Assembly: GCA_021780695.1 (NCBI GenBank)
Contig: JAJXYD010000044.1
Span: forward strand, 62,001 to 126,000
Reading direction: 5' to 3'
Origin: Deltaproteobacteria bacterium
GTDB taxonomy: Bacteria > Desulfobacterota > Syntrophobacteria > Syntrophobacterales > Syntrophobacteraceae
DNA: 64,000 bases
Part shown: positions 55,911 to 64,000 of the stretch, piece by piece
Layout of the letters: every line of letters starts with the position of its first letter
Position numbering within the stretch: position 1 is the first letter of the stretch
Position numbers and translations under genes: made by a program
Notes under the pieces: model-generated
Database searches by the model: none
Told to the model about the DNA's origin: nothing
What the model saw: only the letters and a program-made list of their open reading frames with translations

Positions 55911-57890
55911 ATGGACAATTCACATTTGCACGGAACTTCTCTGATTGCCAATATGCTCGATGAGTCGCCCGTAAAGGTCGACAATCCTCTAAAGATACAA
56001 GATTTGACTTTTAGGGACGGCCACCAGTCGCTGTTTGCTACCCGCGGCAGAAATGAAGACCTTTTGCCTATCGCCGAAGAAATGGAAAAGGTGGGCTTCT
56101 GGGCGATGGAAGTGTGGGGCGGGGCGACTTTCGATACTATGCACCGCTTTTTAAACGAAGATCCCTGGGAAAGACCTCGCCTGCTCAAAAAGTATCTGAA
56201 GAAAACCAAGCTCAGTATGCTTCTTCGCGGACAGAACCTGGTCGGATACCGCAACTATGCCGACGACATTGCCGAGGCTTTTGTCGAACGGGCCATAGCC
56301 AACGGAATAGATATCTTTAGAACCTTCGACGCCCTTAACGATTACAGAAATTTTGAGACCGTCATTAAGCCCATCAAGAAAAACGGAATGCATTTCCAGG
56401 GCACCATCTGCTACTCGCTTACCGAACCTCGCATGGGCGGGCCTGTCTACAACCTGCAATACTATATAGATAAGGCTAAACAACTGGTGGACATGGGGGC
56501 CGATACGGTCTGCGTAAAAGACATGGCCGGCCTCATAGCTCCCTACGACGCCTATTACCTCGTAAAGGCCCTGAAGAAAAGCATAAAGGTCCCGATTCAT
56601 CTGCACAGCCATTTTACTTCCGGGATGGGCGATCTCGCCTTGCTAAAAGCCGTTGAAGCCGGGGTGGATATTATCGATACATGCCTTGCGCCCTGGGCCT
56701 ACAGGACGTCCCACCCGGCTGTGGAACCCCTGGTGATGTCGCTTAAATACACCAACCGCGACACGGGCCTTGATCTCAAACAGCTCGCGAAATGCAGCGA
56801 ATGGTTTGAAAAAGTTTCGCCCAAATATAGACACCTGCTCGACGATCGCATGTCGATCATAGATATCGGCGTCTTGCTCCACCAGACCCCCGGGGGCATG
56901 TTGTCCAACCTCATCAATCAGTTGAGGGAAATGGGAGCCTCCGACAGGTTAAACGATGTTTTTAAAGCCCTGCCCCAGGTCCGCAAGGAAATGGGACAGG
57001 TCCCCCTGGTTACCCCCACCAGTCAGATCGTCGGCATCCAGACCGTCAATAATGTCTTGTTCGATACACCCGAGGAACGCTACAAGATGATCTCGGCTCA
57101 GAGCAAGGACCTTTTCTTCGGCCTCTATGGAAAGACTCCCGTTCCGGTTGACACACAAATCCAGAAAAAGGCGCTAAAGGGCTACCCGAGGGGCGAGACC
57201 CCCTTTAGCGGCCGCCCCGCGGAAATCCTCGAGCCTGAAATGGAGAGAAACGTGGCCGAAACCAAGGGCCTTGCCAAGGATATCGATGACGTTATTCTCT
57301 ACGGCATGTATCCCATGACCGGTAAGCGGTTCCTCAACTGGAAATACGGCAAGGAACCCGTGCCCCCGGAGGTTCGCCCCAAAACGCTCGAGGATTGTGC
57401 CAGGGAAGCAGAGTTGGTAAAGAAGGCAAAGGCCGGGCTTTTGGTGGAAAAGCCCCAAAAGCAGGCTCCCCCTAAAAGCGCGGCTGCCCGGCAATTTAAT
57501 GTGTTTGTCGATGGGGATTATTTTGCCGTTGAGGTGGAAGCGGTGGGAGGCTCTCCCTTTATTGGCGCCATTACCCAGGTGCCTGTAGCCCCTGCCCCTG
57601 CCCCTGCGGTCGTGCAGGCCGCTCCGGCTCAAGCTCCCGCCGCTGCGGCTAAATCCCCGGTTGCCCAGGTGTCGGGCGGCTCAAAGCTCGAAGCTCCCAT
57701 GCCCGGAATGGTCATCCGCTACGAGGTAAAAGAGGGCGATACAGTTAATGAAGGCGATGTCGTAATGATTCTGGAGGCCATGAAGATGGAAAACTCCATC
57801 CTCGCGCAGACCTCCGGGGTCATAAAACAGGTACTGTGCACAGAGGGCCAGAGTGTCCAGAAAGGTGACGTTTTAGCCATTATTGGTTAG
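55911..57890 (+). CDS. Biotin-dependent carboxyltransferase (pyruvate carboxylase subunit B / oxaloacetate decarboxylase alpha type)
   Basis: The 659-residue protein has a PYC/HMGL-like TIM barrel (LTFRDGHQSLFATR with metal ligand D36, carbamylatable lysine K203 in CVKDMAG, histidines H232 and H234), a conserved carboxylase domain, a Pro/Ala-rich linker (about 555-590) and a C-terminal biotinyl domain with K625 in EAMKMEN. It transfers carboxyl groups between biotin and pyruvate/oxaloacetate. Candidates are PycB, OadA or the 5S subunit of a transcarboxylase; syntrophic propionate oxidisers use such enzymes. No biotin carboxylase subunit or OadB pump is in the window, so the exact reaction is open. 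Confidence 0.92.
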   Translation: MDNSHLHGTSLIANMLDESPVKVDNPLKIQDLTFRDGHQSLFATRGRNEDLLPIAEEMEKVGFWAMEVWGGATFDTMHRFLNEDPWERPRLLKKYLKKTKLSMLLRGQNLVGYRNYADDIAEAFVERAIANGIDIFRTFDALNDYRNFETVIKPIKKNGMHFQGTICYSLTEPRMGGPVYNLQYYIDKAKQLVDMGADTVCVKDMAGLIAPYDAYYLVKALKKSIKVPIHLHSHFTSGMGDLALLKAVEAGVDIIDTCLAPWAYRTSHPAVEPLVMSLKYTNRDTGLDLKQLAKCSEWFEKVSPKYRHLLDDRMSIIDIGVLLHQTPGGMLSNLINQLREMGASDRLNDVFKALPQVRKEMGQVPLVTPTSQIVGIQTVNNVLFDTPEERYKMISAQSKDLFFGLYGKTPVPVDTQIQKKALKGYPRGETPFSGRPAEILEPEMERNVAETKGLAKDIDDVILYGMYPMTGKRFLNWKYGKEPVPPEVRPKTLEDCAREAELVKKAKAGLLVEKPQKQAPPKSAAARQFNVFVDGDYFAVEVEAVGGSPFIGAITQVPVAPAPAPAVVQAAPAQAPAAAAKSPVAQVSGGSKLEAPMPGMVIRYEVKEGDTVNEGDVVMILEAMKMENSILAQTSGVIKQVLCTEGQSVQKGDVLAIIG

Positions 57891-58197
57891 ACCGCGCTAA
57901 GAAAGAAAGTCCAAAGTCCAGGGTCATGGTCCAAAGTCGGAAGGTCGAAGAGGAAAATCTCGATCTCCGGGTTTGGACCTTTGGCTTTAGGGCTTTTGCC
58001 TTTTGGGGATAACGTATTGCAATTAAACATAAAAACAAAGAATAACCTGGCTTCCCAAAGGAAATGGTTCTATTCCGGAGCGGAAACTGCTATTGTTTAT
58101 GGGTTTTTTTAGGTGTAAATAGTTTTTCCCAGTCTGAGCGAATCGCCCTGGTCGCTATTGGAGCTGCCTTGGCCTGGATTTAACCGAGGAGAGATGA
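57891..58197. other. Intergenic region with GTCCAAAG repeats
   Basis: About 300 bp between the carboxyltransferase and UPF0182 genes. GTCCAAAG-type units recur at 57909, 57929 and, inverted, at 57972; GGTCCAAA (57928-57935) pairs with TTTGGACC (57972-57979) as a long-loop hairpin that could end the upstream transcript. Nothing else is recognisable. Confidence 0.4.
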
Positions 58198-60822
58198 ATG
58201 ATCCGCTGGAAACGATGGCTTGTTGCCCTCGGGATGTCTGTTGTGGCTCTTATAGGAGCCATAGTCGCCATCGGGTTTTTTTTCACGGATTTCCTTGTAA
58301 ATTGCTGGTGGTTTGACTCGCTTGGCTATGAAGCCTATTTCTGGCAGCGCGTTCTCTACAGGTACGCCGTTTTTTGCCTGGTCTTCCTTTGTTTTTTTCT
58401 CATTTTTTACCTCAATTTTCTTGTGGCCTCGCGTTATCTGGGTTCTTCCCAGAGCTCCAAGAAGCTGCTGCCCGAATCTCTTATTTCCTATCAACGCCTG
58501 TTTCACGAATTTCGAACCGGTTCGATGTGGATCTATACCCCTCTTGCGATGATCCTCTCGGTGGTTATCGCACTGCCGCTCTACGAGAAGTGGGAGAGCT
58601 TTTTGCTCTACCTGTTTTCGGCATCGGCAAAGATTTCTGATCCCGTTTACGGCAAGAATATCTCATTTTATCTTTTCGCTTATCCGATCTACAGGCTCCT
58701 GCAAAATCGCCTCTTAATAGCGGTTGGAGTCCTTCTCGTGGCCCTGACCCTGCTCTACCTGGTCGAAAAGAGGCTGCTCGCCAGGCAGGAAAAGAGGTTG
58801 CCTTCCGGGGCCAGGATTCACCTGAGCATACTTGCCCTGCTGGTATCTCTTATCGGGATCTGGGACTTCGTTTTGCAACGCTACGATCTTCTCTATAGTG
58901 GCTCCCATCTGCCCCTGTTTTTCGGCAGCGGCTACATTGAAATGAACATTACCTTGCCCTTGATTTGGGCTTGTCTTATCCTTCTTGCCGCGACCTCGCT
59001 CTCGTTTGTCTTCTTCATGAATACCCGCAGGGGAGGGAAAGTCTTTATATTTACCGCTGTGACTTTTGTCCTGGCGCTTTTTCTGAGATATTCCTCCTTT
59101 CCCCTCCAACTTGTCGAACATTATGTTGTTAAACCAAACGAGTCCACTGTGGAGCGGCCCTACATGGTGGACAACATCCAGTCTACCCTGTCGGCCTACC
59201 ACCTTAAAAATGTTGAAATCCGCGATTTTGCGCCTACCCATAAACTTGTCGATCTGGAATCCATACCCGATATCCATAAGGTGCTAAAGAACATCCCCGT
59301 GTGGGACCGTGACGAATTAGACGATTTTTACCGCCAACTTGAAGACTTGCGCACCTATTACGACTTCCCCTATGTCTACGTCGATCGCTACACCGTAAAC
59401 GGCGACTATCAGCAGGTAAATCTTGCCGACCGGGAACTCAACTGGAACCTTATCCCCCGTGGCGCCCAGAGCTGGATTAACAGGCATCTGTCCTTTACTC
59501 ACGGCTATGGGGCGGTAATGACTCCGGCCGAACAAAGCGGCGAGCGGCCTATGGTGTGGTTTCTGCGCGGCATTCCGCCCAAGTCCGATTATGGTTTTAA
59601 AATCGAGCAGCCCGGTATCTACTACGGTCGCAATTCAAACGATAGGTATGTCATCGCCCCCAACAGTTCGGGCGAACTCGACTATCCCAAGGGGTCGCGC
59701 AATGTCATGACCGCTTACAGCGGCAAGGGCGGCGTGCCGGTGGATTCCATTATCAAGCGTTTCGTCTTTTCGCTCCACTTTAAGGATAACAATATCTTTT
59801 TTACGACGAAAATGCTGCCCAACTCCAAGATAATCTTCCGCAACAAACTCAGTAAAATGCTCCACATCCTGGCGCCATATCTTGTTTTCGAAAAAGACCC
59901 CTACGTGGTGGTTACCAAAAAGGGACTCTTCTGGATCGAGGATGCCTACACCATTTCCGACCAATATCCCTACTCGATGTATTCGTCCACCGATGAAGGG
60001 CAAATCAACTATATCCGCAATTCCGTAAAGGTCGTCATCGACGCCTACAACGGAACCGTCGATTTTTATATCTGGGATCCCAACGACCCCATCGTTGAGT
60101 CCTACAGCAGGATCTATCCCGGCTTGTTTAAAGACGCTTCTCTTATGCCCCAGGACTTAAAAAAGCACGTCCGCTACCCCAAAGAGATTTTTGTCACCCA
60201 GATGCAGATATATTCCGAATATCACATGACCGACCCGGAAGTCTTTTATCAGCGCGAGGACGTCTGGCAATTCCCCAAGACATTCGTCGGTCAGAAACCC
60301 AGCGTTATCCGTCCCTACTACCTGACCTTGAACCTGATTGACCCCAGCAGGTTCGACTTTTTGCTCTTTCAGCCCATGAGTCCCATCGGCCGCGATAACC
60401 TCAGGTCTCTTGTCCTCGTAGGCTGCGATACCCCCTATTATGGAAAGATCATAATCTACAATTTCCCCAAGGGGGAACTTGTCTACGGCCCCTCGCAGAT
60501 CTATGCCCTGATTAATCAAAACCCGACTATCTCCCAGCAGTTTACCCTCTGGGATCAGGCGGGCTCAAGAGTGGACAGGGGGAAAATCATCGTCTTGCCC
60601 GTGGGTAAGGTTATGCTCTACATCGAGCCCGTTTATCTCAAATCCTCCACCGCACTCAAGATTCCCGAACTTATGCGGTTGATCGTCAGCCAGGGCCAGG
60701 TCGTTACCATGAAAAGAACTCTCGAGGAGGCCTACTCGGATCTGGTGCATAAGATAAAAGTTCAGCTGCAGCAGGAGGGCGCGGGGTATTCTCCATATAC
60801 CCCGACTGAATTGCCTAAATAA
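58198..60822 (+). CDS. UPF0182 family membrane protein
   Basis: An 874-residue protein of the UPF0182 (COG1615) family. Seven or so membrane helices lie in the first 310 residues (for example LVALGMSVVALIGAIVAIGF and LILLAATSLSFVFFM), and the remaining large part is predicted extracytoplasmic and mixed alpha/beta, beginning near VERPYMVDNIQST. Characteristic stretches are the WWFDSLGYEAYFWQR loop after helix 1 and ERPYM-NI-ST-AY. The function of the family is unknown. It is single, with hairpins downstream and no close partner. Confidence 0.92.
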   Translation: MIRWKRWLVALGMSVVALIGAIVAIGFFFTDFLVNCWWFDSLGYEAYFWQRVLYRYAVFCLVFLCFFLIFYLNFLVASRYLGSSQSSKKLLPESLISYQRLFHEFRTGSMWIYTPLAMILSVVIALPLYEKWESFLLYLFSASAKISDPVYGKNISFYLFAYPIYRLLQNRLLIAVGVLLVALTLLYLVEKRLLARQEKRLPSGARIHLSILALLVSLIGIWDFVLQRYDLLYSGSHLPLFFGSGYIEMNITLPLIWACLILLAATSLSFVFFMNTRRGGKVFIFTAVTFVLALFLRYSSFPLQLVEHYVVKPNESTVERPYMVDNIQSTLSAYHLKNVEIRDFAPTHKLVDLESIPDIHKVLKNIPVWDRDELDDFYRQLEDLRTYYDFPYVYVDRYTVNGDYQQVNLADRELNWNLIPRGAQSWINRHLSFTHGYGAVMTPAEQSGERPMVWFLRGIPPKSDYGFKIEQPGIYYGRNSNDRYVIAPNSSGELDYPKGSRNVMTAYSGKGGVPVDSIIKRFVFSLHFKDNNIFFTTKMLPNSKIIFRNKLSKMLHILAPYLVFEKDPYVVVTKKGLFWIEDAYTISDQYPYSMYSSTDEGQINYIRNSVKVVIDAYNGTVDFYIWDPNDPIVESYSRIYPGLFKDASLMPQDLKKHVRYPKEIFVTQMQIYSEYHMTDPEVFYQREDVWQFPKTFVGQKPSVIRPYYLTLNLIDPSRFDFLLFQPMSPIGRDNLRSLVLVGCDTPYYGKIIIYNFPKGELVYGPSQIYALINQNPTISQQFTLWDQAGSRVDRGKIIVLPVGKVMLYIEPVYLKSSTALKIPELMRLIVSQGQVVTMKRTLEEAYSDLVHKIKVQLQQEGAGYSPYTPTELPK

Positions 60823-61190
60823 ACTGGTACAAAATTGTATACCGGCGGGGTTGCCCCCGTCGGCTCCCGTACTTGCCCTTTAGGAAGCGATTCCCCCATG
60901 TCCCCTTTATTTTTTTACACCCGCAACGGGTGTTTAGCCCAGCCGGCGGCTTATCGCCGTTGGCTTGATTTTCCTGTCCCTCGCAAGGCTTTAGAGCTAT
61001 AATACCGCTTTATGTCGTTGTTTGCGTTTGCCAGCCCAAACGTCCTGATAGTGTTTTTGGGGATGCTTTGTTCGATTGCTCTATTTTCCGCTCGTTGCCT
61101 TCAAGCTTTCTATTAAGCCTTTGCAAAGCCTGGAAGCAATGCTAAAATGATAAAGCCTTGCGTCCTTGGCAGTCTCGTTGTGGAGGTCCT
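60823..61190 (+). other. Intergenic region with three consecutive hairpins, before carD
   Basis: Within 125 bp lie three inverted repeats: CCGGCGGGG/CCCCGTCGG (60842-60863, 9 bp), ACACCCG/CGGGTGT (60917-60933, 7 bp perfect) and AGCCGGCGGC/GCCGTTGGCT (60941-60965, 10 bp with two G-T pairs). The first may terminate the UPF0182 transcript. The rest of the region must contain the carD promoter, which I could not place with confidence. Confidence 0.5.
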
Positions 61191-61670
61191 ATGTTTAAAA
61201 TCGGCGATCTGGCTGTTTACCCGGCACACGGTGTGGGAAAAATCGAGTCAATCGAGTCGAAAAGTGTCGGGGGAACCCGCCTCGATTTCTATGTGATGCG
61301 CATCTTGGAAAACGATATGAAGATCATGATCCCGGTGCCCAATGCTCAAACGGTCGGGTTGAGGGGCTTGATCACCCGCACCGATATCCCGCGGGTCTTC
61401 GATATTCTTGTTCGAAGGGAAGTCTCGGTTAATGGAGGCACCTGGAATAGACGATATCGGGAATATATGGAAAAAATTAAGACCGGCTCGATCTATGAGC
61501 TTGCCGAGGTGCTTCGCGATCTGACAGTGCTTAAAGGGGATAAGGAACTCTCTTTTGGCGAGAGAAAAATGCTGGATACGGCTAGAACACTGCTTCTAAA
61601 GGAACTCTCAATAGTGCAGGATGTTGCTGAAAGTGAAATCGAACAGTCTATTTTTGAAATTTTAGGATAG
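61191..61670 (+). CDS. carD: CarD-family transcriptional regulator
   Basis: A 159-residue CarD/CdnL-type protein. The N-terminal RNA polymerase-interacting Tudor-like domain shows FKIGDLAVYPAHGVGKIESIE and the FYVMRILENDMKIMIPV strands; the C-terminal helical DNA-binding part shows the W-RRYREYMEKIKTG and LSFGERKMLDTAR segments. CarD stabilises the open promoter complex, notably at rRNA promoters. The ATG at 61191 follows TGGAGG; an in-frame start at 61158 is less likely. The PIN-TRAM gene follows. Confidence 0.94.
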   Translation: MFKIGDLAVYPAHGVGKIESIESKSVGGTRLDFYVMRILENDMKIMIPVPNAQTVGLRGLITRTDIPRVFDILVRREVSVNGGTWNRRYREYMEKIKTGSIYELAEVLRDLTVLKGDKELSFGERKMLDTARTLLLKELSIVQDVAESEIEQSIFEILG

Positions 61671-61787
61671 CACGGTTCAGTAGAATCTTTCCTTCGCCTC
61701 AACTTCATGTTCTCAGGGATTGCTCCTCTGAACTGGTGTTTTTTTTGCTGAATCCACACTGCTGGTATACGAGAGGGGGTGAGAAGC

Positions 61788-62825
61788 GTGAAGTGGGGGT
61801 GGTTTACTTTGAAGCTGATCCTGATCGCTATCTGTGCCTTTGGAGGATACGTTATCGGAGTCAGCCTGAAAGGCGAGGGGATTGTCGTCTACTGGTGGGC
61901 GCCCTGGGCGGGTGTCTTTGCCGGCCTGCTCGTTGGTCTTGCCGGGTTGAGCGTTGAAAAAGTAATAAAGCATATCCCCTTAAAGCTTTTGACGGGGGGA
62001 ACTATCGGTTTGGTCCTGGGGCTCTCCATCGCCAAGCTGATAGCGGTGGGTTTCGCATCTATTCAAAACACCACAATCAGCGTTGTCATCTATATTATTC
62101 TATCTTGCATTTTTGGCTATATCGGAATGGTGTTAGGCAGTATTAAGGTCGAAGAGTTGCGTTTTCCCAATGTGCCCCTGCTTGGCCTTGGCCGTGGGAG
62201 TCGGCCGCACCACACCACTCAGATCCTGGATACGAGCGTGATCATCGACGGGCGTATCGCCGATATTGTCGAAACCGGTTTTGTTGGAGGCGTGCTGGTC
62301 ATTCCCGAGTTCGTGTTGCAGGAACTCCAGCACATTGCCGATAGCTCGGATCCTACCAGAAAAGTGCGTGGAAGACGGGGCCTGGATGTCATTAAACGCC
62401 TCCAGCTTGAAAAACTCGTTGAGGTTCAAATCGACCGACAGGATTTTGAGAATCTTAGCGAAGTCGATGCCAAGCTCGTGGCGCTGGCATTGAGGTTGGG
62501 CGCTAAAATAGTTACAAACGATTACAATCTCTCCAAAGTTGCCGAGGTCCAGGGTATCAAGGTCTTAAATATTAACCAGCTGGCCAATGCCTTAAAACCC
62601 GTGGTTTTGCCCGGTGAGATCCTTCGACTCCATATCCTCAGGGAAGGAAAGGAACAGGGCCAGGGCATAGCCTATCTTGAAGACGGCACCATGGTGGTCG
62701 TTGAAAACGCAAGCAAACACCTTGGCCAGGAAGTGGAGGTCTCCGTTACGAGCATTCTCCAAACTACGGCGGGAAGACTCATCTTTACCACGCTTAAAGA
62801 TGGGGAATTCTCCCGTCAGCATTGA
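61788..62825 (+). CDS. PIN and TRAM domain membrane protein (YacL-like)
   Basis: The 345-residue protein has four N-terminal membrane helices (about 5-110), a PIN-fold nuclease domain (ILDTSVIIDGRIADI, the central acidic E and D residues, and IVTNDYNLSKVAEVQGIKVLNI) and a C-terminal TRAM domain (LREGKEQGQGIAYLEDGTMVVVE). Bacillus YacL is the reference. GTG at 61788 is 9 bases after GAGAGGGG; GTG 61779 is directly against that site and less likely. The carD-yacL pairing is widespread; ispD/ispF, which often follow, are absent here. The substrate RNA is unknown. Confidence 0.92.
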   Translation: MKWGWFTLKLILIAICAFGGYVIGVSLKGEGIVVYWWAPWAGVFAGLLVGLAGLSVEKVIKHIPLKLLTGGTIGLVLGLSIAKLIAVGFASIQNTTISVVIYIILSCIFGYIGMVLGSIKVEELRFPNVPLLGLGRGSRPHHTTQILDTSVIIDGRIADIVETGFVGGVLVIPEFVLQELQHIADSSDPTRKVRGRRGLDVIKRLQLEKLVEVQIDRQDFENLSEVDAKLVALALRLGAKIVTNDYNLSKVAEVQGIKVLNINQLANALKPVVLPGEILRLHILREGKEQGQGIAYLEDGTMVVVENASKHLGQEVEVSVTSILQTTAGRLIFTTLKDGEFSRQH

Positions 62826-62837
62826 GTGCACAACCAA

Positions 62838-62877
62838 AAGCGAGGGGGAAAACACAACCTTGTTTTCCCCCTCGCTT
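62838..62877. terminator. Bidirectional terminator between the PIN-TRAM gene and aroB
   Basis: A perfect 16-bp inverted repeat (62838-62853 and 62862-62877) with an 8-base loop lies between two convergent genes. The stem has a GC core next to A/T blocks, so each strand gives a G+C-rich hairpin with a T-rich arm. It is well placed to end transcription from both sides. Confidence 0.85.
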
Positions 62878-62900
62878 CCACTATAAATATACTCGGGCTC

Positions 62901-63998
62901 CTAACCGGCTCCCAAAGCTTTTAATACCTCCACGAATTTGCCCTGGTCTATTTCGGTAAATTCGATCACTTCCCCTATCCGCACCGGTATGATGAAGTGA
63001 AGCTTGTCTCCGATGCGTTTTTTGTCTGCGCGTACGGCTCCCACTATATCCTGGGCCTTTATCGAAGCCGGGATGCGCACCGGCATCTCCCAGGTTTCAC
63101 ATAGGCTTTCTAGCCTTTGGAGGTCTTCTGCGTGGAGTTTTCCAATCCGCCTGGAAAGCTCGGCCGCGACCACCATGCCCGTTGCAACGCAGTCGCCGTG
63201 CTTTAGCCGGAAGCCGGTAAGCTTTTCGAGCGCATGGCCCACGGTGTGCCCAAGGTTTAACGCGCGCCGCCTACCCGATTCCTTTTCATCGGCTTCCACA
63301 ATCTTTGCCTTCAGAAGACAGCTGGCTGAAATTATCCTCGCCAACGTGTTGGGGTCTCGTCTTTTGATTGCGGCAGAGTTGGATTCAACAAATTTCCACA
63401 GTACTTCGTCGCCAATCATGGCCGACTTGATAACTTCCGCCATTCCCTGCCGCAGTTCTTCATCGGGCAGGGTCGTTAGAAATCCTGGGTCGATATAGAC
63501 CTGCTGAGGCTGATGGAAAGTCCCCAGAAGATTTTTGCCCTCGGGTAAATCTACTCCCGTCTTCCCCCCGACACTGCTGTCCACCTGGGCGAGAAGCGTT
63601 GTCGGTATCTGAAAGCAGGGAATCCCCCTCATGTAGATCGAAGCTAAAAATGCGGCAACATCTCCTGTAACTCCTCCGCCAACGGCTATGATCGCACTGT
63701 TGCGATTGGCGCCCGCGCTTACCATGCGCCTGGCTAGAAGCTCTACCGAGGCAAGCCGCTTTTCAGGCTCCGAGGCCGTAAACAAAATGATTCGCCCCTC
63801 TATTGTATCGATCGGCCAGCCCAACTCCGCGGTCCTGTTTCCCCAAAGCTCCCATACGGCCTCATCCCAAATCCAGAAAGCCGACCGGTTGCCAAGCGCT
63901 ATGTGCAAAACGCCCCCGAGATCCTTCATCAGATCTTCGCCGATCAGGATCTCCGATACCCGCGCAGGGGCTTCCCCAAGGTTTATCTCGATTTTCAT
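62901..63998 (-). CDS. aroB: 3-dehydroquinate synthase
   Basis: AroB makes 3-dehydroquinate from DAHP, the second shikimate step, using NAD+ and a metal ion. The 365-residue product has GGGVTGDVAAFLASIYMRG, PTTLLAQVDSSVGGKTGV, and the zinc ligands in the RALNLGHTVGHALE segment. The start ATG at 63998 is the very end of the window, so nothing can be seen of its promoter or upstream partner. Confidence 0.97.
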   Translation of the reverse strand: MKIEINLGEAPARVSEILIGEDLMKDLGGVLHIALGNRSAFWIWDEAVWELWGNRTAELGWPIDTIEGRIILFTASEPEKRLASVELLARRMVSAGANRNSAIIAVGGGVTGDVAAFLASIYMRGIPCFQIPTTLLAQVDSSVGGKTGVDLPEGKNLLGTFHQPQQVYIDPGFLTTLPDEELRQGMAEVIKSAMIGDEVLWKFVESNSAAIKRRDPNTLARIISASCLLKAKIVEADEKESGRRRALNLGHTVGHALEKLTGFRLKHGDCVATGMVVAAELSRRIGKLHAEDLQRLESLCETWEMPVRIPASIKAQDIVGAVRADKKRIGDKLHFIIPVRIGEVIEFTEIDQGKFVEVLKALGAG

Positions 63999-64000
63999 GA

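Overview
The window reads as a single chromosomal stretch from an anaerobic Gram-negative bacterium, most likely a Desulfobacterota (former Deltaproteobacteria) member of the Syntrophobacter type. The clues are a CooS-CooF-flavoprotein carbon monoxide dehydrogenase operon, a split purH, an Mla lipid-transport system (so an outer membrane), a Gram-negative type GyrB with the long TOPRIM insert, a biotin-dependent carboxyltransferase and a large UPF0182 membrane protein. The organism is inferred from gene content; no rRNA is present to confirm it. Gene order is dense and the content is mostly housekeeping.

Layout. 1-7.7 kb (minus strand): a release-factor-like baeRF gene cut by the window edge, then gyrB-gyrA-gpsA with two tiny possible ORFs between gyrB and gyrA and a recognisable promoter before gyrB. 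7.8-11.6 kb (minus): cooS-cooF-FAD/NAD oxidoreductase, a CO-oxidation module. 11.6-14.2 kb: a long, mostly noncoding region holding a serine-rich orphan gene framed by a 128-180 bp imperfect inverted repeat with MITE-like ends; this is the least ordinary part of the window. 14.2-20.6 kb (plus): glyA, ribD-ribE-ribBA-ribH, nusB and the CODH nickel-insertion ATPase cooC, away from cooS. 20.7-24.3 kb: de novo purine genes (purH cyclohydrolase domain only, purD, purQ, an enlarged purN). 24.5-30.1 kb: MntP/YtaF-type membrane protein, a DksA/TraR zinc-finger protein, a two-PAS sigma-54 activator and an MHS-family transporter, with long intergenic gaps.

30.3-43.5 kb: tRNA-Gly(CCC), a terminator, then the long transcription-translation operon rimP-nusA-ylxR-infB-ylxP-rbfA-nrnA-truB-rpsO-pnp, followed by an M16 peptidase and a metallo-beta-lactamase-fold protein. 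43.6-46.4 kb: a small accessory patch (isochorismatase-like hydrolase plus GNAT, divergent from a DJ-1/AraC regulator) and a cold-shock protein with a long leader. 46.9-50.1 kb (minus): mlaF-mlaE-mlaD and an NAD-dependent epimerase. 50.3-62.8 kb (plus): nitroreductase, coaBC, family 4 uracil-DNA glycosylase, NfeD-slipin pair, a Rho-N-like small protein, a small protein before a biotin carboxyltransferase, UPF0182, carD and a PIN-TRAM membrane protein. 62.9-64 kb (minus): aroB, facing the PIN-TRAM gene across a perfect 16-bp bidirectional terminator.

No CRISPR array, prophage, complete insertion sequence, rRNA or replication origin was seen. The best candidates for something undescribed are the inverted-repeat-framed serine-rich gene, the small ORFs between gyrB and gyrA, and the small protein preceding the biotin carboxyltransferase.
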